DNA from: Bradyrhizobium niftali
GTDB taxonomy: Bacteria > Pseudomonadota > Alphaproteobacteria > Rhizobiales > Xanthobacteraceae
Reading direction: 5' to 3'
Length of the DNA: 64,000 bases
Assembly: GCF_004571025.1 (NCBI RefSeq)
Contig: NZ_SPQT01000009.1
Coordinates: 1 to 64,000 of the forward strand
Positions 43,687 to 52,789 of the stretch are shown here, in pieces. The notes below the pieces were generated by a model. That model was not told the DNA's origin. It saw only the letters and a list, made by a program, of their open reading frames with translations, and ran no database searches. The position numbers and the translations under genes were made by a program. The number at the start of each line of letters is the position of its first letter. Position 1 is the stretch's first letter.

Positions 43687-45027
43687 ATGCCCATCAACAT
43701 CCTGATGCCCGCTCTCTCGCCGACGATGGAGAAGGGCAACCTCGCCAAGTGGCTGAAGAAGGAAGGCGACAAGGTCAAATCCGGCGACGTCATCGCCGAG
43801 ATCGAGACCGACAAGGCGACCATGGAGGTCGAGGCCATCGACGAGGGCACGATCGCCAAGATCCTCGTGCCCGAGGGCACGCAGGACGTCCCGGTCAACG
43901 ACGTGATCGCCGTACTCGCTGGTGAGGGCGAAGACGTGAAGGCCGCCGGCGCCGCCAAGCCCAGCGCATCAGCCGCGCCGCCGAAGGCCGCCGAAGCACC
44001 GGCTGCAGCGCCAGCACCCGCGCCGGCTGCACCGAAGGCAGCGCCGGCTCCTGCCACCGCGCCGGCTTCAGCTCCCGCGGCACAGACCAACGGGCAGGGC
44101 GGCCGCGTGTTCTCCTCGCCGCTCGCGCGGCGCCTCGCCAAGGACGCCGGCATCCAGATCGCGGCCATCAACGGCACCGGCCCGCACGGTCGTGTCGTCG
44201 CCCGCGACGTCGAGCAGGCCAAGTCCGGCAAGGGCCTCAAGGCGCCCGCCGCAGCGCCGTCAGGTGCGCCCGCGATCGCGCCGACCATGTCGGACAAGCA
44301 GATCCTGTCGCTGTTCGAGCCGGGCTCCTACGACATCGTCCCGCACGACGGCATGCGCCGCACGATTGCCCAACGTTTGACCGCGTCGATCCAGAACGTC
44401 CCGCACTTCTACCTCACCATCGACTGCGACATCGGCAAGCTGCTCGCTGCGCGCGAGGAGATCAATGCGGCCGCTCCCAAGGACAAGGAGAAGAAGCCGC
44501 TCTACAAGATCTCGGTCAATGACTTCGTCATCAAGGCGATGGCGGTCGCGCTGCAGAAGATCCCGAACTGCAATGTGAGCTGGACCGAAAGCGGCATGGT
44601 CAAGCATCACCATTCCGACGTCGGCGTCGCCGTGGCGATGCCCGGCGGCCTGATCACGCCGATCATCCGGAAAGCGGAGACCAAGACGCTCTCCACCATC
44701 TCCAACGAGATGAAGGATTTTGCCGCGCGCGCCCGCTCGCGCAAGCTCAAGCCCGAGGAATACCAGGGCGGCACCACCGCCGTCTCCAACCTCGGCATGT
44801 ACGGTATCAGCCACTTCACCGCCGTGATCAACCCGCCGCATGCCACCATCCTCGCGGTCGGCACCAGCGAAGAACGGCCGGTGGTGCGGAATGGCAAGAT
44901 CGAGATCGCGCACATGATGAGCGTGACCTTGTCGTGCGATCACCGCGCCATCGACGGCGCGCTCGGCGCCGAGCTGATCGGCGCGTTCAAGCAGTTGATC
45001 GAAAATCCCGTCATGATGATGGTCTGA
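43687..45027 (+). CDS. pdhC: Pyruvate dehydrogenase E2 component (dihydrolipoamide acetyltransferase)
   Basis: A 446-residue E2: lipoyl domain at residues 1-80 (Lys in ETDKATMEVEAIDEG), an Ala/Pro-rich flexible linker of about 60 residues, the peripheral-subunit-binding domain (VFSSPLARRLAKDAGIQIAA, GPHGRVVARDVEQA), and the catalytic core. The catalytic motif HxxxDG is in SCDHRAIDGALGAE near residue 419. I start at MPINILMPAL; upstream codons in the same frame belong to the end of the deaminase region. The first 55 residues are almost the same as those of the PdhB lipoyl domain, so the domain was probably duplicated. Confidence 0.97.
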   Translation: MPINILMPALSPTMEKGNLAKWLKKEGDKVKSGDVIAEIETDKATMEVEAIDEGTIAKILVPEGTQDVPVNDVIAVLAGEGEDVKAAGAAKPSASAAPPKAAEAPAAAPAPAPAAPKAAPAPATAPASAPAAQTNGQGGRVFSSPLARRLAKDAGIQIAAINGTGPHGRVVARDVEQAKSGKGLKAPAAAPSGAPAIAPTMSDKQILSLFEPGSYDIVPHDGMRRTIAQRLTASIQNVPHFYLTIDCDIGKLLAAREEINAAAPKDKEKKPLYKISVNDFVIKAMAVALQKIPNCNVSWTESGMVKHHHSDVGVAVAMPGGLITPIIRKAETKTLSTISNEMKDFAARARSRKLKPEEYQGGTTAVSNLGMYGISHFTAVINPPHATILAVGTSEERPVVRNGKIEIAHMMSVTLSCDHRAIDGALGAELIGAFKQLIENPVMMMV

Positions 45028-45035
45028 GATGGCGC

Positions 45036-45269
45036 ATGAGGACGCGCTGGCCCTGGATCTCGATGCTGGTGTCGCTGATCCTCACGCTCAATCCGTTCGG
45101 CCTCGAAATCGTTGAGGCCGCCTTCTTCGCCGGCGAGGCACTGTCGCGCAGCATCTGGGCACCGATCGCGCTCACCATCTTTGCCGTCATGGCGGCGGTC
45201 ATTCTCTCGGAATGGCTGATCAGAATTTACATTCTCAATCGCCGCGCCCGCGGCGCAACGACCGCTTGA
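45036..45269 (+). CDS. Small two-helix membrane protein in the pdh operon
   Basis: A 77-residue protein starting 8 bases after pdhC. Two hydrophobic segments are seen: WISMLVSLILTLNPFGLEIV and IWAPIALTIFAVMAAVILSE, ending with a basic tail (RIYILNRRARG). It is sandwiched between pdhC and lpd, on the same strand. I do not recognise a family function; a role tied to the membrane could be guessed, but nothing in the sequence proves one. Confidence 0.55.
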   Translation: MRTRWPWISMLVSLILTLNPFGLEIVEAAFFAGEALSRSIWAPIALTIFAVMAAVILSEWLIRIYILNRRARGATTA

Positions 45270-45286
45270 GTTGAACGGGAGCCGCC

Positions 45287-46708
45287 ATGGCCGATACATC
45301 CTTCGACATCATCATCATCGGCTCCGGTCCCGGCGGCTATGTCACCGCGATCCGCGCCGCCCAGCTCGGCTTCAAGGTCGCGATCGTCGAAAAGTCCTAC
45401 CTCGGCGGCATCTGCCTGAACTGGGGCTGCATCCCGACCAAGGCATTGCTGCGCTCCGCCGAGATCTACCACTACATGCAGCACGCCAAGGATTACGGCC
45501 TGTCGGCCGAGAAGGTCTCGTTCGACCCGAAGGCCGTGGTGCAGCGCTCGCGCGGCGTCTCGAAGCGGCTGAACGACGGCGTCGGCTTCCTGATGAAGAA
45601 GAACAAGGTCAGCGTGATCTGGGGCGCCGCCTCGATCGACGCGCCCGGCAAGGTCACCGTGAAGAAGTCCGACGTCGAGGGACCGAAGGGTGCGCTGGGC
45701 GAGGGGACTTACCAGGCCAAGCACATCATCGTCGCGACCGGCGCGCGGCCGCGCGTGCTGCCGGGGCTCGAGCCCGACAAGAAGCTGATCTGGACCTATT
45801 TCGAGGCGATGGTGCCGGAGCGGATGCCGAAGTCGCTGCTGGTCGTCGGCTCCGGCGCGATCGGCATCGAGTTCGCCTCGTTCTTCCACACCATGGGCTC
45901 CGACGTCACCGTGGTCGAGGTGCTGCCGCAGATCCTGCCCGTCGAGGACGCGGAGATCGCCGGCCTTGCGCGCAAGCGCCTGGAGAAGCAGGGCATCAAG
46001 ATCATGTCCTCGACCAAGGTGACCAAGCTGGAGAAGAAGGCCGACAGCGTCGTCGCCACCATCGACGACGGCAAGGGCAAGCCTGTGACCACCGAGTTCG
46101 AGCGCGTGATCTCGGCGGTCGGCGTCGTCGGCAACATCGAGAATCTCGGCCTCGAAAAGCTCGGCGTCAAAACCGACCGCGGCTGCATCGTCATCGACGG
46201 TTACGGCAAGACCAACATCCCCGGCATCTACGCCATCGGCGACGTCGCAGGTCCCCCCATGCTCGCGCACAAGGCCGAGCATGAAGGCGTGATCTGCGTC
46301 GAGGCGATCAAGGGCCTGCATCCGCATCCCATGGACAAGAACATGATCCCGGGCTGCACCTACTGCCAGCCGCAGGTCGCCTCCGTCGGCCTCACCGAAG
46401 CCAAGGCCAAGGAGAACGGCCGCGAGATCCGCGTCGGCCGCTTCCCCTTCGTCGGCAACGGCAAGGCGATCGCGCTCGGCGAGGACCAGGGCCTGGTCAA
46501 GGTGATCTTCGACAAGAAGACCGGCCAGCTTCTCGGCGCCCACATGGTCGGCGCGGAGGTCACCGAGCTGATCCAGGGCTACGTCGTCGCCATGAATCTG
46601 GAGACGACGGAAGAAGAGCTGATGCACACGGTATTCCCGCATCCGACCCTGTCGGAGATGATGAAGGAAGCCGTGCTGGATGCGTATGGACGGGTGTTGA
46701 ATATCTAG
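45287..46708 (+). CDS. lpd: Dihydrolipoamide dehydrogenase (E3)
   Basis: A 473-residue FAD enzyme that reoxidises lipoamide and makes NADH. FAD motif IIIIGSGPGGYVTAIRAAQL near residue 9, redox-active Cys pair in GGICLNWGCIPTKALL near 45, NAD motif LLVVGSGAIGIEFASFF near 186, and the catalytic His-Glu in VFPHPTLSEMMKEAV near 455. It completes the pyruvate dehydrogenase operon, 17 bases after the small membrane protein gene. Confidence 0.97.
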   Translation: MADTSFDIIIIGSGPGGYVTAIRAAQLGFKVAIVEKSYLGGICLNWGCIPTKALLRSAEIYHYMQHAKDYGLSAEKVSFDPKAVVQRSRGVSKRLNDGVGFLMKKNKVSVIWGAASIDAPGKVTVKKSDVEGPKGALGEGTYQAKHIIVATGARPRVLPGLEPDKKLIWTYFEAMVPERMPKSLLVVGSGAIGIEFASFFHTMGSDVTVVEVLPQILPVEDAEIAGLARKRLEKQGIKIMSSTKVTKLEKKADSVVATIDDGKGKPVTTEFERVISAVGVVGNIENLGLEKLGVKTDRGCIVIDGYGKTNIPGIYAIGDVAGPPMLAHKAEHEGVICVEAIKGLHPHPMDKNMIPGCTYCQPQVASVGLTEAKAKENGREIRVGRFPFVGNGKAIALGEDQGLVKVIFDKKTGQLLGAHMVGAEVTELIQGYVVAMNLETTEEELMHTVFPHPTLSEMMKEAVLDAYGRVLNI

Positions 46709-46722
46709 CGGTACTCGCCACT

Positions 46723-46806
46723 CGTCATGCGCGGGCTTGACCCGCGCATCCATCAAGCGAAGCGCTCTTCAAGGGATGGATTGCCGGGTCAAGCCCGGCA
46801 ATGACA
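46723..46806. repeat. Composite inverted repeat after lpd
   Basis: CGTCATGCGCGGGCTTGACC and the right part TTGCCGGGTCAAGCCCGGCA with ATGACA form two related hairpins, one at 46723-46754 and one at 46775-46806, with the CGTCAT/ATGACG-like ends of the other repeats. The right one overlaps the region just before the threonine synthase start. Confidence 0.6.
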
Positions 46807-46842
46807 GCCAGAAAGTCGCGGACACAAGAAGAAGGCAGATCC

Positions 46843-48084
46843 ATGCACGATAACGACAACCTCACCATCGAACGCCCGACCTTCGTCACCCATCTCGAAT
46901 GCGCGATGGAAGGCGATCACTACGCCGCCGACCAGGTCCACAATCTCTCGAAAGCCGGCAAGCCGCTCTTGGTGCGCTACGACCTCGCGGGCGTGAAGAA
47001 GGCGCTGACCAAGGATGCACTGAGCCAGCGTCCCGCCGATATGTGGCGCTATCGCGAGCTGCTGCCGGTGCGCAAATGCCGGGATATCGTCTCGCTCGGC
47101 GAAGTGGCGACTCCGCTGGTCCGGCTGCCCAAGCTCGGGAAGAAGCTCGGTGGCGGCGAGATCATCGTGAAGGACGAGGGGCGGCTGCCGACCGGCTCGT
47201 TCAAGGCGCGCGGTCTGGTGATGGCGGTGTCGATGGGCAAGGCGCTCGGCATCAAGCACATGGCGATGCCGACCAACGGCAATGCCGGTGCGGCGCTCGC
47301 GGCCTATGCAACGTCCTGCGGCATCAAGACCACGATCTTCTGCCCGGCCGACACGCCCGAGGTGAACGTCAGCGAGATCGAGCTCCAGGGCGCGACCGTC
47401 TACCGCGTCAACGGCTATATCGACGATTGCGGCAAGATCGTCGGCGAGGGCAAGGCGAAGGTCGGCTGGTTCGACACGTCCACGCTCAAGGAGCCGTACC
47501 GCATCGAAGGCAAGAAGACGATGGGCCTCGAGCTCGCCGAGCAGCTCGGTTGGGACGTGCCCGACGTGATCTTCTATCCGACCGGCGGCGGCACCGGCCT
47601 GATCGGCATGTGGAAGGCCTTCGACGAGCTCGAGAAGATCGGCTTCATCGGCTCAAAACGCCCGCGCATGGTCGCGGTGCAGGCCTCCGGCTGTGCGCCG
47701 ATGGTGCGGGCCTATGAGGCCGGCACGGAGCACGCGACGCGCTGGGAGGACGCCCACACCATCGCGTCGGGCATCCGCGTGCCGCAGGCGATCGGCGATT
47801 TCCTGATTTTGCGCGCGGTGCGCGAGAGCAAGGGCTTTGCCATCGCGGTCGACGACGACAAGATCTCGGCGGCGCTCAGCGAGGTCGCGCGCGAGGAGGG
47901 GCTTTTGCTGTGCCCCGAAGGCGCCGCGACCTACGCCGCCTACAAGGAGAGCCTTGCCGACGGCCGCGTCAGCAAGACCGACCGCGTGATGCTGTTCAAC
48001 TGCGCGACCGGCCTGAAGTACCCGCTGCCGCCGGTGACCCGCACGCTGGATCGGCACAAGCCGATCGATTTCTCGCAGTTCTAG
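46843..48084 (+). CDS. thrC: Threonine synthase
   Basis: A 413-residue PLP enzyme that makes threonine from O-phosphohomoserine. The Schiff-base Lys is in RLPTGSFKARGLVMAV near residue 124, and the PLP phosphate loop is YPTGGGTGLIGMW near 246; VSIAMPTNGNAGAAL-type residues (AMPTNGNAGAALAAYATS) follow at 145. Its length is closer to the short, plant-independent class. I start at MHDNDNL; the upstream ATG at 46801 lies in a repeat. It stands alone after the pdh operon. Confidence 0.88.
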   Translation: MHDNDNLTIERPTFVTHLECAMEGDHYAADQVHNLSKAGKPLLVRYDLAGVKKALTKDALSQRPADMWRYRELLPVRKCRDIVSLGEVATPLVRLPKLGKKLGGGEIIVKDEGRLPTGSFKARGLVMAVSMGKALGIKHMAMPTNGNAGAALAAYATSCGIKTTIFCPADTPEVNVSEIELQGATVYRVNGYIDDCGKIVGEGKAKVGWFDTSTLKEPYRIEGKKTMGLELAEQLGWDVPDVIFYPTGGGTGLIGMWKAFDELEKIGFIGSKRPRMVAVQASGCAPMVRAYEAGTEHATRWEDAHTIASGIRVPQAIGDFLILRAVRESKGFAIAVDDDKISAALSEVAREEGLLLCPEGAATYAAYKESLADGRVSKTDRVMLFNCATGLKYPLPPVTRTLDRHKPIDFSQF

Positions 48085-48171
48085 CGCGTCATTTCGTCTC
48101 TTCACGAATGATCCCTCTTCCCCTACGCGGGAAGAGGCAAAAATAAGAATGACATTGCTGGGGAGAGAACA

Positions 48172-49143
48172 ATGAAGAAGGCCGTCTGGGCCGGGCTGAT
48201 CGGTATTCTCGCTCTCGCCGGCGCTGCGCGCGCCGACGACTATCCCTCGCATCCCATCACCATCATCGTTCCGTTCGCGGCCGGCGGCCCGTCGGATGCG
48301 ATGGCGCGCGCGCTCGCCGAACGGATGCGGACGACGCTCGGCCAGCCCCTGGTGGTCGAGAACGTCACCGGCGCCGGCGGCTCGATCGGCGTCGGCCGCG
48401 CCGTGCAATCACCGCCGGACGGCTACACCATCTCGTTCGGCCATCTCGGCACTCATGTGGCCAACGGCGCGGTCTACAAGCTCAAATACGACCTCGTTGC
48501 CGATCTCGAGCCGGTGGTGCTGCTGCCGAGCAATCCGATGATCGTGGTCAGCAAGAACGCGGTGCCCGCGACTTCGCTGAAGGAGCTGCTGGACTGGCTG
48601 AAGTCGCGGCCGTCGTCCCCCACGGCCGGTACGGCCGGTGCAGGCTCCGGCAGCCACATCGCCGGCGTCTATTTCGAGAGCGTCTCCGGCATCAAGCTGC
48701 AATACGTGCCGTATCGCGGCACCGCGCCTGCGCTGAACGATCTCATCGCCGGCCAGATCGACGTCATCGTCGACCAGACCTCCAACTCCATCAACCAGGT
48801 CCGCGCCGGCACCATCCGTGCCTACGCCGTCACCGACGACAAGCGCCTGCCCTCGGCGCCCGACATCCCGACCGCTGAGGAGGCGGGCCTGAAAGGCTTC
48901 CACATGACGCTGTGGTCGGGCATGTGGGTGCCGAAGGGCACGCCGAAGGAGATCGTGGCCAAGCTCAACGCCGCGGCCGTGGACGCCCTGAACGATCCCG
49001 CCGTGAAGAAGCAGCTCGAAAGCCAGGGCCTGGAGATGACGCCGCAGGATCAGCTCACCCCCGAAGCGCTCGGCACCCGCCAGAAGGCGGAGATCGCGAA
49101 GTGGTGGCCGATCATCAAGGCGGCCAACATCAAGGTGGATTGA
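48172..49143 (+). CDS. Bug-type (TctC-like) periplasmic binding protein
   Basis: A 323-residue protein with a signal peptide (AVWAGLIGILALAGAARA). The mature part has the TctC pattern: YPSHPITIIVPFAAGGPSDAM near residue 24, LVVENVTGAGGSIGVGRAVQ, PDGYTISFGHLGTH, LQYVPYRGTAPALNDLIAGQ and QIDVIVDQTSNS. Bug proteins bind carboxylates or amino acids; no tctA or tctB gene is adjacent, so its transporter is unknown. Confidence 0.88.
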   Translation: MKKAVWAGLIGILALAGAARADDYPSHPITIIVPFAAGGPSDAMARALAERMRTTLGQPLVVENVTGAGGSIGVGRAVQSPPDGYTISFGHLGTHVANGAVYKLKYDLVADLEPVVLLPSNPMIVVSKNAVPATSLKELLDWLKSRPSSPTAGTAGAGSGSHIAGVYFESVSGIKLQYVPYRGTAPALNDLIAGQIDVIVDQTSNSINQVRAGTIRAYAVTDDKRLPSAPDIPTAEEAGLKGFHMTLWSGMWVPKGTPKEIVAKLNAAAVDALNDPAVKKQLESQGLEMTPQDQLTPEALGTRQKAEIAKWWPIIKAANIKVD

Positions 49144-49218
49144 GCGCCTCGCCTCTACGTATGTCGCCACGACGATGAGCCGCCGCCTGAGGAGCTATCA
49201 GGGGCAGGCACGGCCGGG

Positions 49219-49596
49219 TTACATCTTGGACTCCGACAGGGCCGCCTCCAGACATTGAAGCAGAGCCGGCGTGGAAAACGGCTTGGCGAGAAAGCAGGAC
49301 GCGCCGGCCTTCAGCGCGCGGTCGCGCACGGCGTCGTCGGGAAAAGCCGTCATGAAGATGAAGGGCGTGATGCGCCCGAGGCTGCGCATATGCATCAACA
49401 GCTCGACGCCGCTCATGGCCAACATCTGCACGTCCGCGATCACGCAGGAGGTCGTGTCCAGTTCGGCGGATTGGAGAAATTCGTGAGCGGAACCAAAGGT
49501 GTAGACCGTGTATCCGCGCGACGTCAGGAGGTTGTTCGTCGCAAGGCGAACGGAGGGATCATCATCAATGACGGAAATGATCGAAGGCACTGACAA
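49219..49596 (-). CDS. Stand-alone receiver-domain protein (CheY/FixJ-N-like)
   Basis: A 125-residue receiver with no output domain: acidic cluster VIDDDPSVR near residue 10, phospho-acceptor Asp in CVIADVQMLAMSG near 55, the Thr in FIFMTAFPDD and the Lys in FLAKPFSTP. It shows the FixJ-type layout and could act as a phosphate sink or adapter for the neighbouring kinase. It lies 86 bases downstream of the FixJ-like gene. Confidence 0.85.
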   Translation of the reverse strand: MSVPSIISVIDDDPSVRLATNNLLTSRGYTVYTFGSAHEFLQSAELDTTSCVIADVQMLAMSGVELLMHMRSLGRITPFIFMTAFPDDAVRDRALKAGASCFLAKPFSTPALLQCLEAALSESKM

Positions 49597-49682
49597 TATG
49601 ATCGCTCCTGAACGGGGAGCCGCCGGCCGCGGTTCAGCCGTTTAGGGAAAGTGGGCCCCCGGAGCGAGATTGGAAAGCATAC

Positions 49683-50348
49683 TTAGGTTTGCAGGTGACC
49701 CCTATTGCGAGGGATTCCAAGCGCGTCGGTCATTCGGACGAGATCGGCCAATGACTTCGCCTCCATTTTCCGCATGATCTGCCCGCGATAGATCTTCACG
49801 GTGATCTCGGCCAATCCAAGTTCGGCGGCGACCTGTTTGTTCATCAGGCCGGATGCAACCAGGGCGAGGACGTCGCGCTCGCGCGCTGTCAGCCCCTCGA
49901 AACGGGAGCGCACGCCTGAGATCGACTTCTCCGCATCGCGCCGCCTGCGATCCCGTTCGATCGCCGCCTGTACCGCATCCAGCATGTCCTGATCGCGCAC
50001 CGGTTTGGTGAGGAAATCGACGGCACCGCTCTTCATGGCTCTCACGGTCATGGGAATATCGCCATGACCGGTGATAAAGATAATGGGCGTGTGAATGTTG
50101 GCCTTGGCGAGGTCGGCCTGGAGGTCGAGGCCGCTCGATCCTGGCAGGCGGATGTCGAGCACAAGGCAGCTGGGGACCGCAGGCGGTTTGGCTTCCAAGA
50201 TCTCTGCCGCTGAACTGAAGGCCTCGACCTTAAGGCCGACCGATTGAAAGAGATTGGTCAGCGCGCGGCGCATCGACGGATCATCATCGACGATCAGGAC
50301 GATCGGCTCACCTGCGCTCGCCTGGCCCTGCTTGGCATGGTCGGTCAC
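49683..50348 (-). CDS. FixJ/NarL-type response regulator
   Basis: A 221-residue regulator. The receiver holds VDDDPSMRRALTNLF near residue 20, the phospho-Asp in LVLDIRLPGSSGLD near 66, the Thr in IIFITGHGDIPMTV and the Lys in DFLTKPVRDQD. The C-terminal LuxR-type helix-turn-helix is LTARERDVLALVASGLMNKQ then VAAELGLAEITVKIYRGQIM. It resembles FixJ and the TtrR/NodW group. Its start overlaps the stop of the kinase gene by 4 bases, so the pair is co-translated. Confidence 0.92.
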   Translation of the reverse strand: MTDHAKQGQASAGEPIVLIVDDDPSMRRALTNLFQSVGLKVEAFSSAAEILEAKPPAVPSCLVLDIRLPGSSGLDLQADLAKANIHTPIIFITGHGDIPMTVRAMKSGAVDFLTKPVRDQDMLDAVQAAIERDRRRRDAEKSISGVRSRFEGLTARERDVLALVASGLMNKQVAAELGLAEITVKIYRGQIMRKMEAKSLADLVRMTDALGIPRNRGHLQT

Positions 50349-52789
50349 GACGTGTCCCTGTGCTGCAAGGGCAGGGCGATCTGAAATGTTGCACCGCTCC
50401 CCTCATTTTGAAAGGCCGAAAGCCGGCCCGCGTGAGCCTCGATGATCGATCGGCAGATCGAGAGTCCCATCCCCAGACCGTCCGATTTCGTCGTGAAGAA
50501 GGGGGTGAAGATGCGTTCCTTGACGTCCTTGCCGAGGCCGACCCCGCGGTCCGTCACGGTGAGAAGCAGGCGGTCGCCGTCGTCGTCGTCCGTCCGGCTC
50601 GATCGGATCGCCATTTCGCGCGGGCGGTCGACATTGGCTTGCATGGCTTCGATGCCGTTCATCACCAGGTTGATCAGCACCTGCTGGAGCTGGATCCGGT
50701 CGCCGCAAATCTTCGGCAGGTTGGACGCCAACTCCATTCGCACCGACACCCTATGGGTCGCGAGCTCGCGCCGAACGAGCGCCACCGCCTCCCTGACGAC
50801 TTGGTTGATGTCGAGTGAAACCACTTCGATCTCGGTCTTCTTCGCGAGCGCCCTGATCCGGCGGATCACCTCGCTGGCCCGATTGGCGTCCTCGACGATC
50901 CATTCCGCGGAACGGCGCGCGGCCTTCAAGTCGGCGGGTTCGCGATCGAGCCAAGTCATGCAGGCGTCCGCATTGGAAATCACGGCGGCAAGAGGCTGGG
51001 TGATTTCGTGGGCAATCGAGGCGGTGAGTTCGCCAAGCGTCGTGACGCGCGTGACATGGGCGAGCTCGGCTTGTGCTTTGCGCAGCGCTTCTTCAGCATG
51101 CTCGGCGCGGATAGCCGCCGTTACATCGCTACTGACGCCTCGATAGCCGAGAAAATGACCGTCCGCGTCATGCAGGGGCTTGCCGCTGGTGCGCACGTAA
51201 ATTGGAGAGCCGTTGCGATCCCTGCCGCGGTAAACCAGATCGCGGAACGGGAGGTGGGCGTCGAGCGTCGCGCGATGCTGCTCCCACTTCCCGGGCTCGA
51301 GCTCGGCATCGGGCGGAATGTCCCAGCGCGTCAGGCCGATCAGGGCCGTCGGCGCAGCACCGGCCGGATCGGCGTGTTCCGATATCTTGGTGATACGGTG
51401 ATCCGGCCCGGTCTCCCAAAACCAGTCCGATGCGGTTTCCGCATAGTCGCGGAATCGCTGCTCGGATGCCTTGAGCTCGTCAAATGCCCTTTGAAGCGCT
51501 TCCTTTGCGGCGACCTGGTCGGTGACGTCCACATGGGTACCGATGATTTCCATCACTTCGCCATCGCTGCCGACGACGGGATGTCCTTCGGTATGGACTC
51601 GTCGTATCGAGCCGTCTGGGCGCGCAATGCGAAAGTCGATTTCAAAGGGGTCCCTTCGCCGGAGGGCCTGACGTTCCACCTCGATGATCCGTTGGAAGTC
51701 CTCGGGGAGGATACGTTCTTGGAAAGCCCGTGCCGGTACATCGATATGGTTCGGCTCAAATCCGAACAGGCGGTAGAGTTCAGCCGATCGGTATGCAAAC
51801 TCCTGACGGCGCACATCCCAGGCCCAGCTGCTTGTATGGCTGAGCCGTTGCGCCTCGGCCAAATAGGCCTCGCTGCGCCGCAGCCTTTGCTCGGACTCCT
51901 TTGCAACCGTGACATCGGTGACGGCCCCGACGAGCTCGATGCGCCCTGATCCATGTTTCAGCGCGCGCGCCACGGAATGGAGGTATTTGACTGATCCATC
52001 CGGCATCAGCAGGCGATACTCGTGGTCGAAATCCTCTGCGCGTCGGGAGGCCCGATCGAGGGTCCTTCTGACCGCATCGCGGTCCTCCGGATGGATGCGC
52101 TGGAAGACAAACTCCAGGGTCGGCTTCACCGCCACGTCGCACTGGAAGATGCGAAAGGTTTCCCTTGACCAGACGATCGCGCCTGTCGCGACGTTCAGGC
52201 CGAAGCTGCCGGTGCGGCTCAGTTCCTGCGCCTGGGCGAGGTAGGCTTCGCTCTGCCGCAGCGCATCCTCCGCCTCCTTGCGCTGGGTGATATTTTCGCA
52301 GGCAACCAGCACGATCGGCGTTCCGTCGCCGCGCAGCATCGCCTTGGCGTTTTCACGGACCCAAAGGACCGAGCCGTCCTTCCGGAACTTGCGAATCTCC
52401 CAGGTATGCGACTGGTGCAGGGTTTCCAGGGACCGCGCGACGCATCGACGGACGTAGTCGTGGTCCTCCTCGAAGAAGACGTTGAGCACGGACTGGCCAA
52501 TCAGCTCGGCCGGCGTATAGCCCAGTTGTGCGGCACCGAACGTGTTGACGTTGAGCACTGTTCCGGCCGGATCGACCATGAAATACATGACCGGATTGTG
52601 CTCGAACACCTCACGCCACTGCCTCACGGCGTCGCGTAGATCGACGGCGTCTTGCCGCGAATCATCCGCGGCCGCGGGCTCGTCCTTCTCGCCGTTGCCG
52701 AACGATCGAAGCGCCGCAAGGCCGCCGAGCAGGAATTGTGCGGCCGAATTCCCAAATTTCGCAATCTGGCCTGGCATCATCGCAGGCAT
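50345..52789 (-). CDS. Multi-PAS FixL-type histidine kinase, cytoplasmic
   Basis: About 814 residues with four PAS domains in series, at roughly 55-180, 185-305, 315-440 and 445-565, each ending in a PAC-like stretch (LVACENITQRKEAEDAL, ELVGAVTDVTVAKESEQ, IIGTHVDVTDQVAAKE, YRGVSSDVTAAIRAEH). The H-box is VTTLGELTASIAHEITQPLA near 580, with the N-box LINLVMNGIEAM and DRGVGLGKDV, GLGMGLSIC. There is no membrane helix, so it senses a cytoplasmic cue. I start at MPAMMPGQ; 46 earlier codons look non-coding. Confidence 0.88.
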   Translation of the reverse strand: MPAMMPGQIAKFGNSAAQFLLGGLAALRSFGNGEKDEPAAADDSRQDAVDLRDAVRQWREVFEHNPVMYFMVDPAGTVLNVNTFGAAQLGYTPAELIGQSVLNVFFEEDHDYVRRCVARSLETLHQSHTWEIRKFRKDGSVLWVRENAKAMLRGDGTPIVLVACENITQRKEAEDALRQSEAYLAQAQELSRTGSFGLNVATGAIVWSRETFRIFQCDVAVKPTLEFVFQRIHPEDRDAVRRTLDRASRRAEDFDHEYRLLMPDGSVKYLHSVARALKHGSGRIELVGAVTDVTVAKESEQRLRRSEAYLAEAQRLSHTSSWAWDVRRQEFAYRSAELYRLFGFEPNHIDVPARAFQERILPEDFQRIIEVERQALRRRDPFEIDFRIARPDGSIRRVHTEGHPVVGSDGEVMEIIGTHVDVTDQVAAKEALQRAFDELKASEQRFRDYAETASDWFWETGPDHRITKISEHADPAGAAPTALIGLTRWDIPPDAELEPGKWEQHRATLDAHLPFRDLVYRGRDRNGSPIYVRTSGKPLHDADGHFLGYRGVSSDVTAAIRAEHAEEALRKAQAELAHVTRVTTLGELTASIAHEITQPLAAVISNADACMTWLDREPADLKAARRSAEWIVEDANRASEVIRRIRALAKKTEIEVVSLDINQVVREAVALVRRELATHRVSVRMELASNLPKICGDRIQLQQVLINLVMNGIEAMQANVDRPREMAIRSSRTDDDDGDRLLLTVTDRGVGLGKDVKERIFTPFFTTKSDGLGMGLSICRSIIEAHAGRLSAFQNEGSGATFQIALPLQHRDTS

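Noticed and set aside
50345..52789. Calling the kinase FixL
   Set aside because: It has four PAS domains and no verified heme-binding His, so only the H-box region and regulator pairing resemble FixL.
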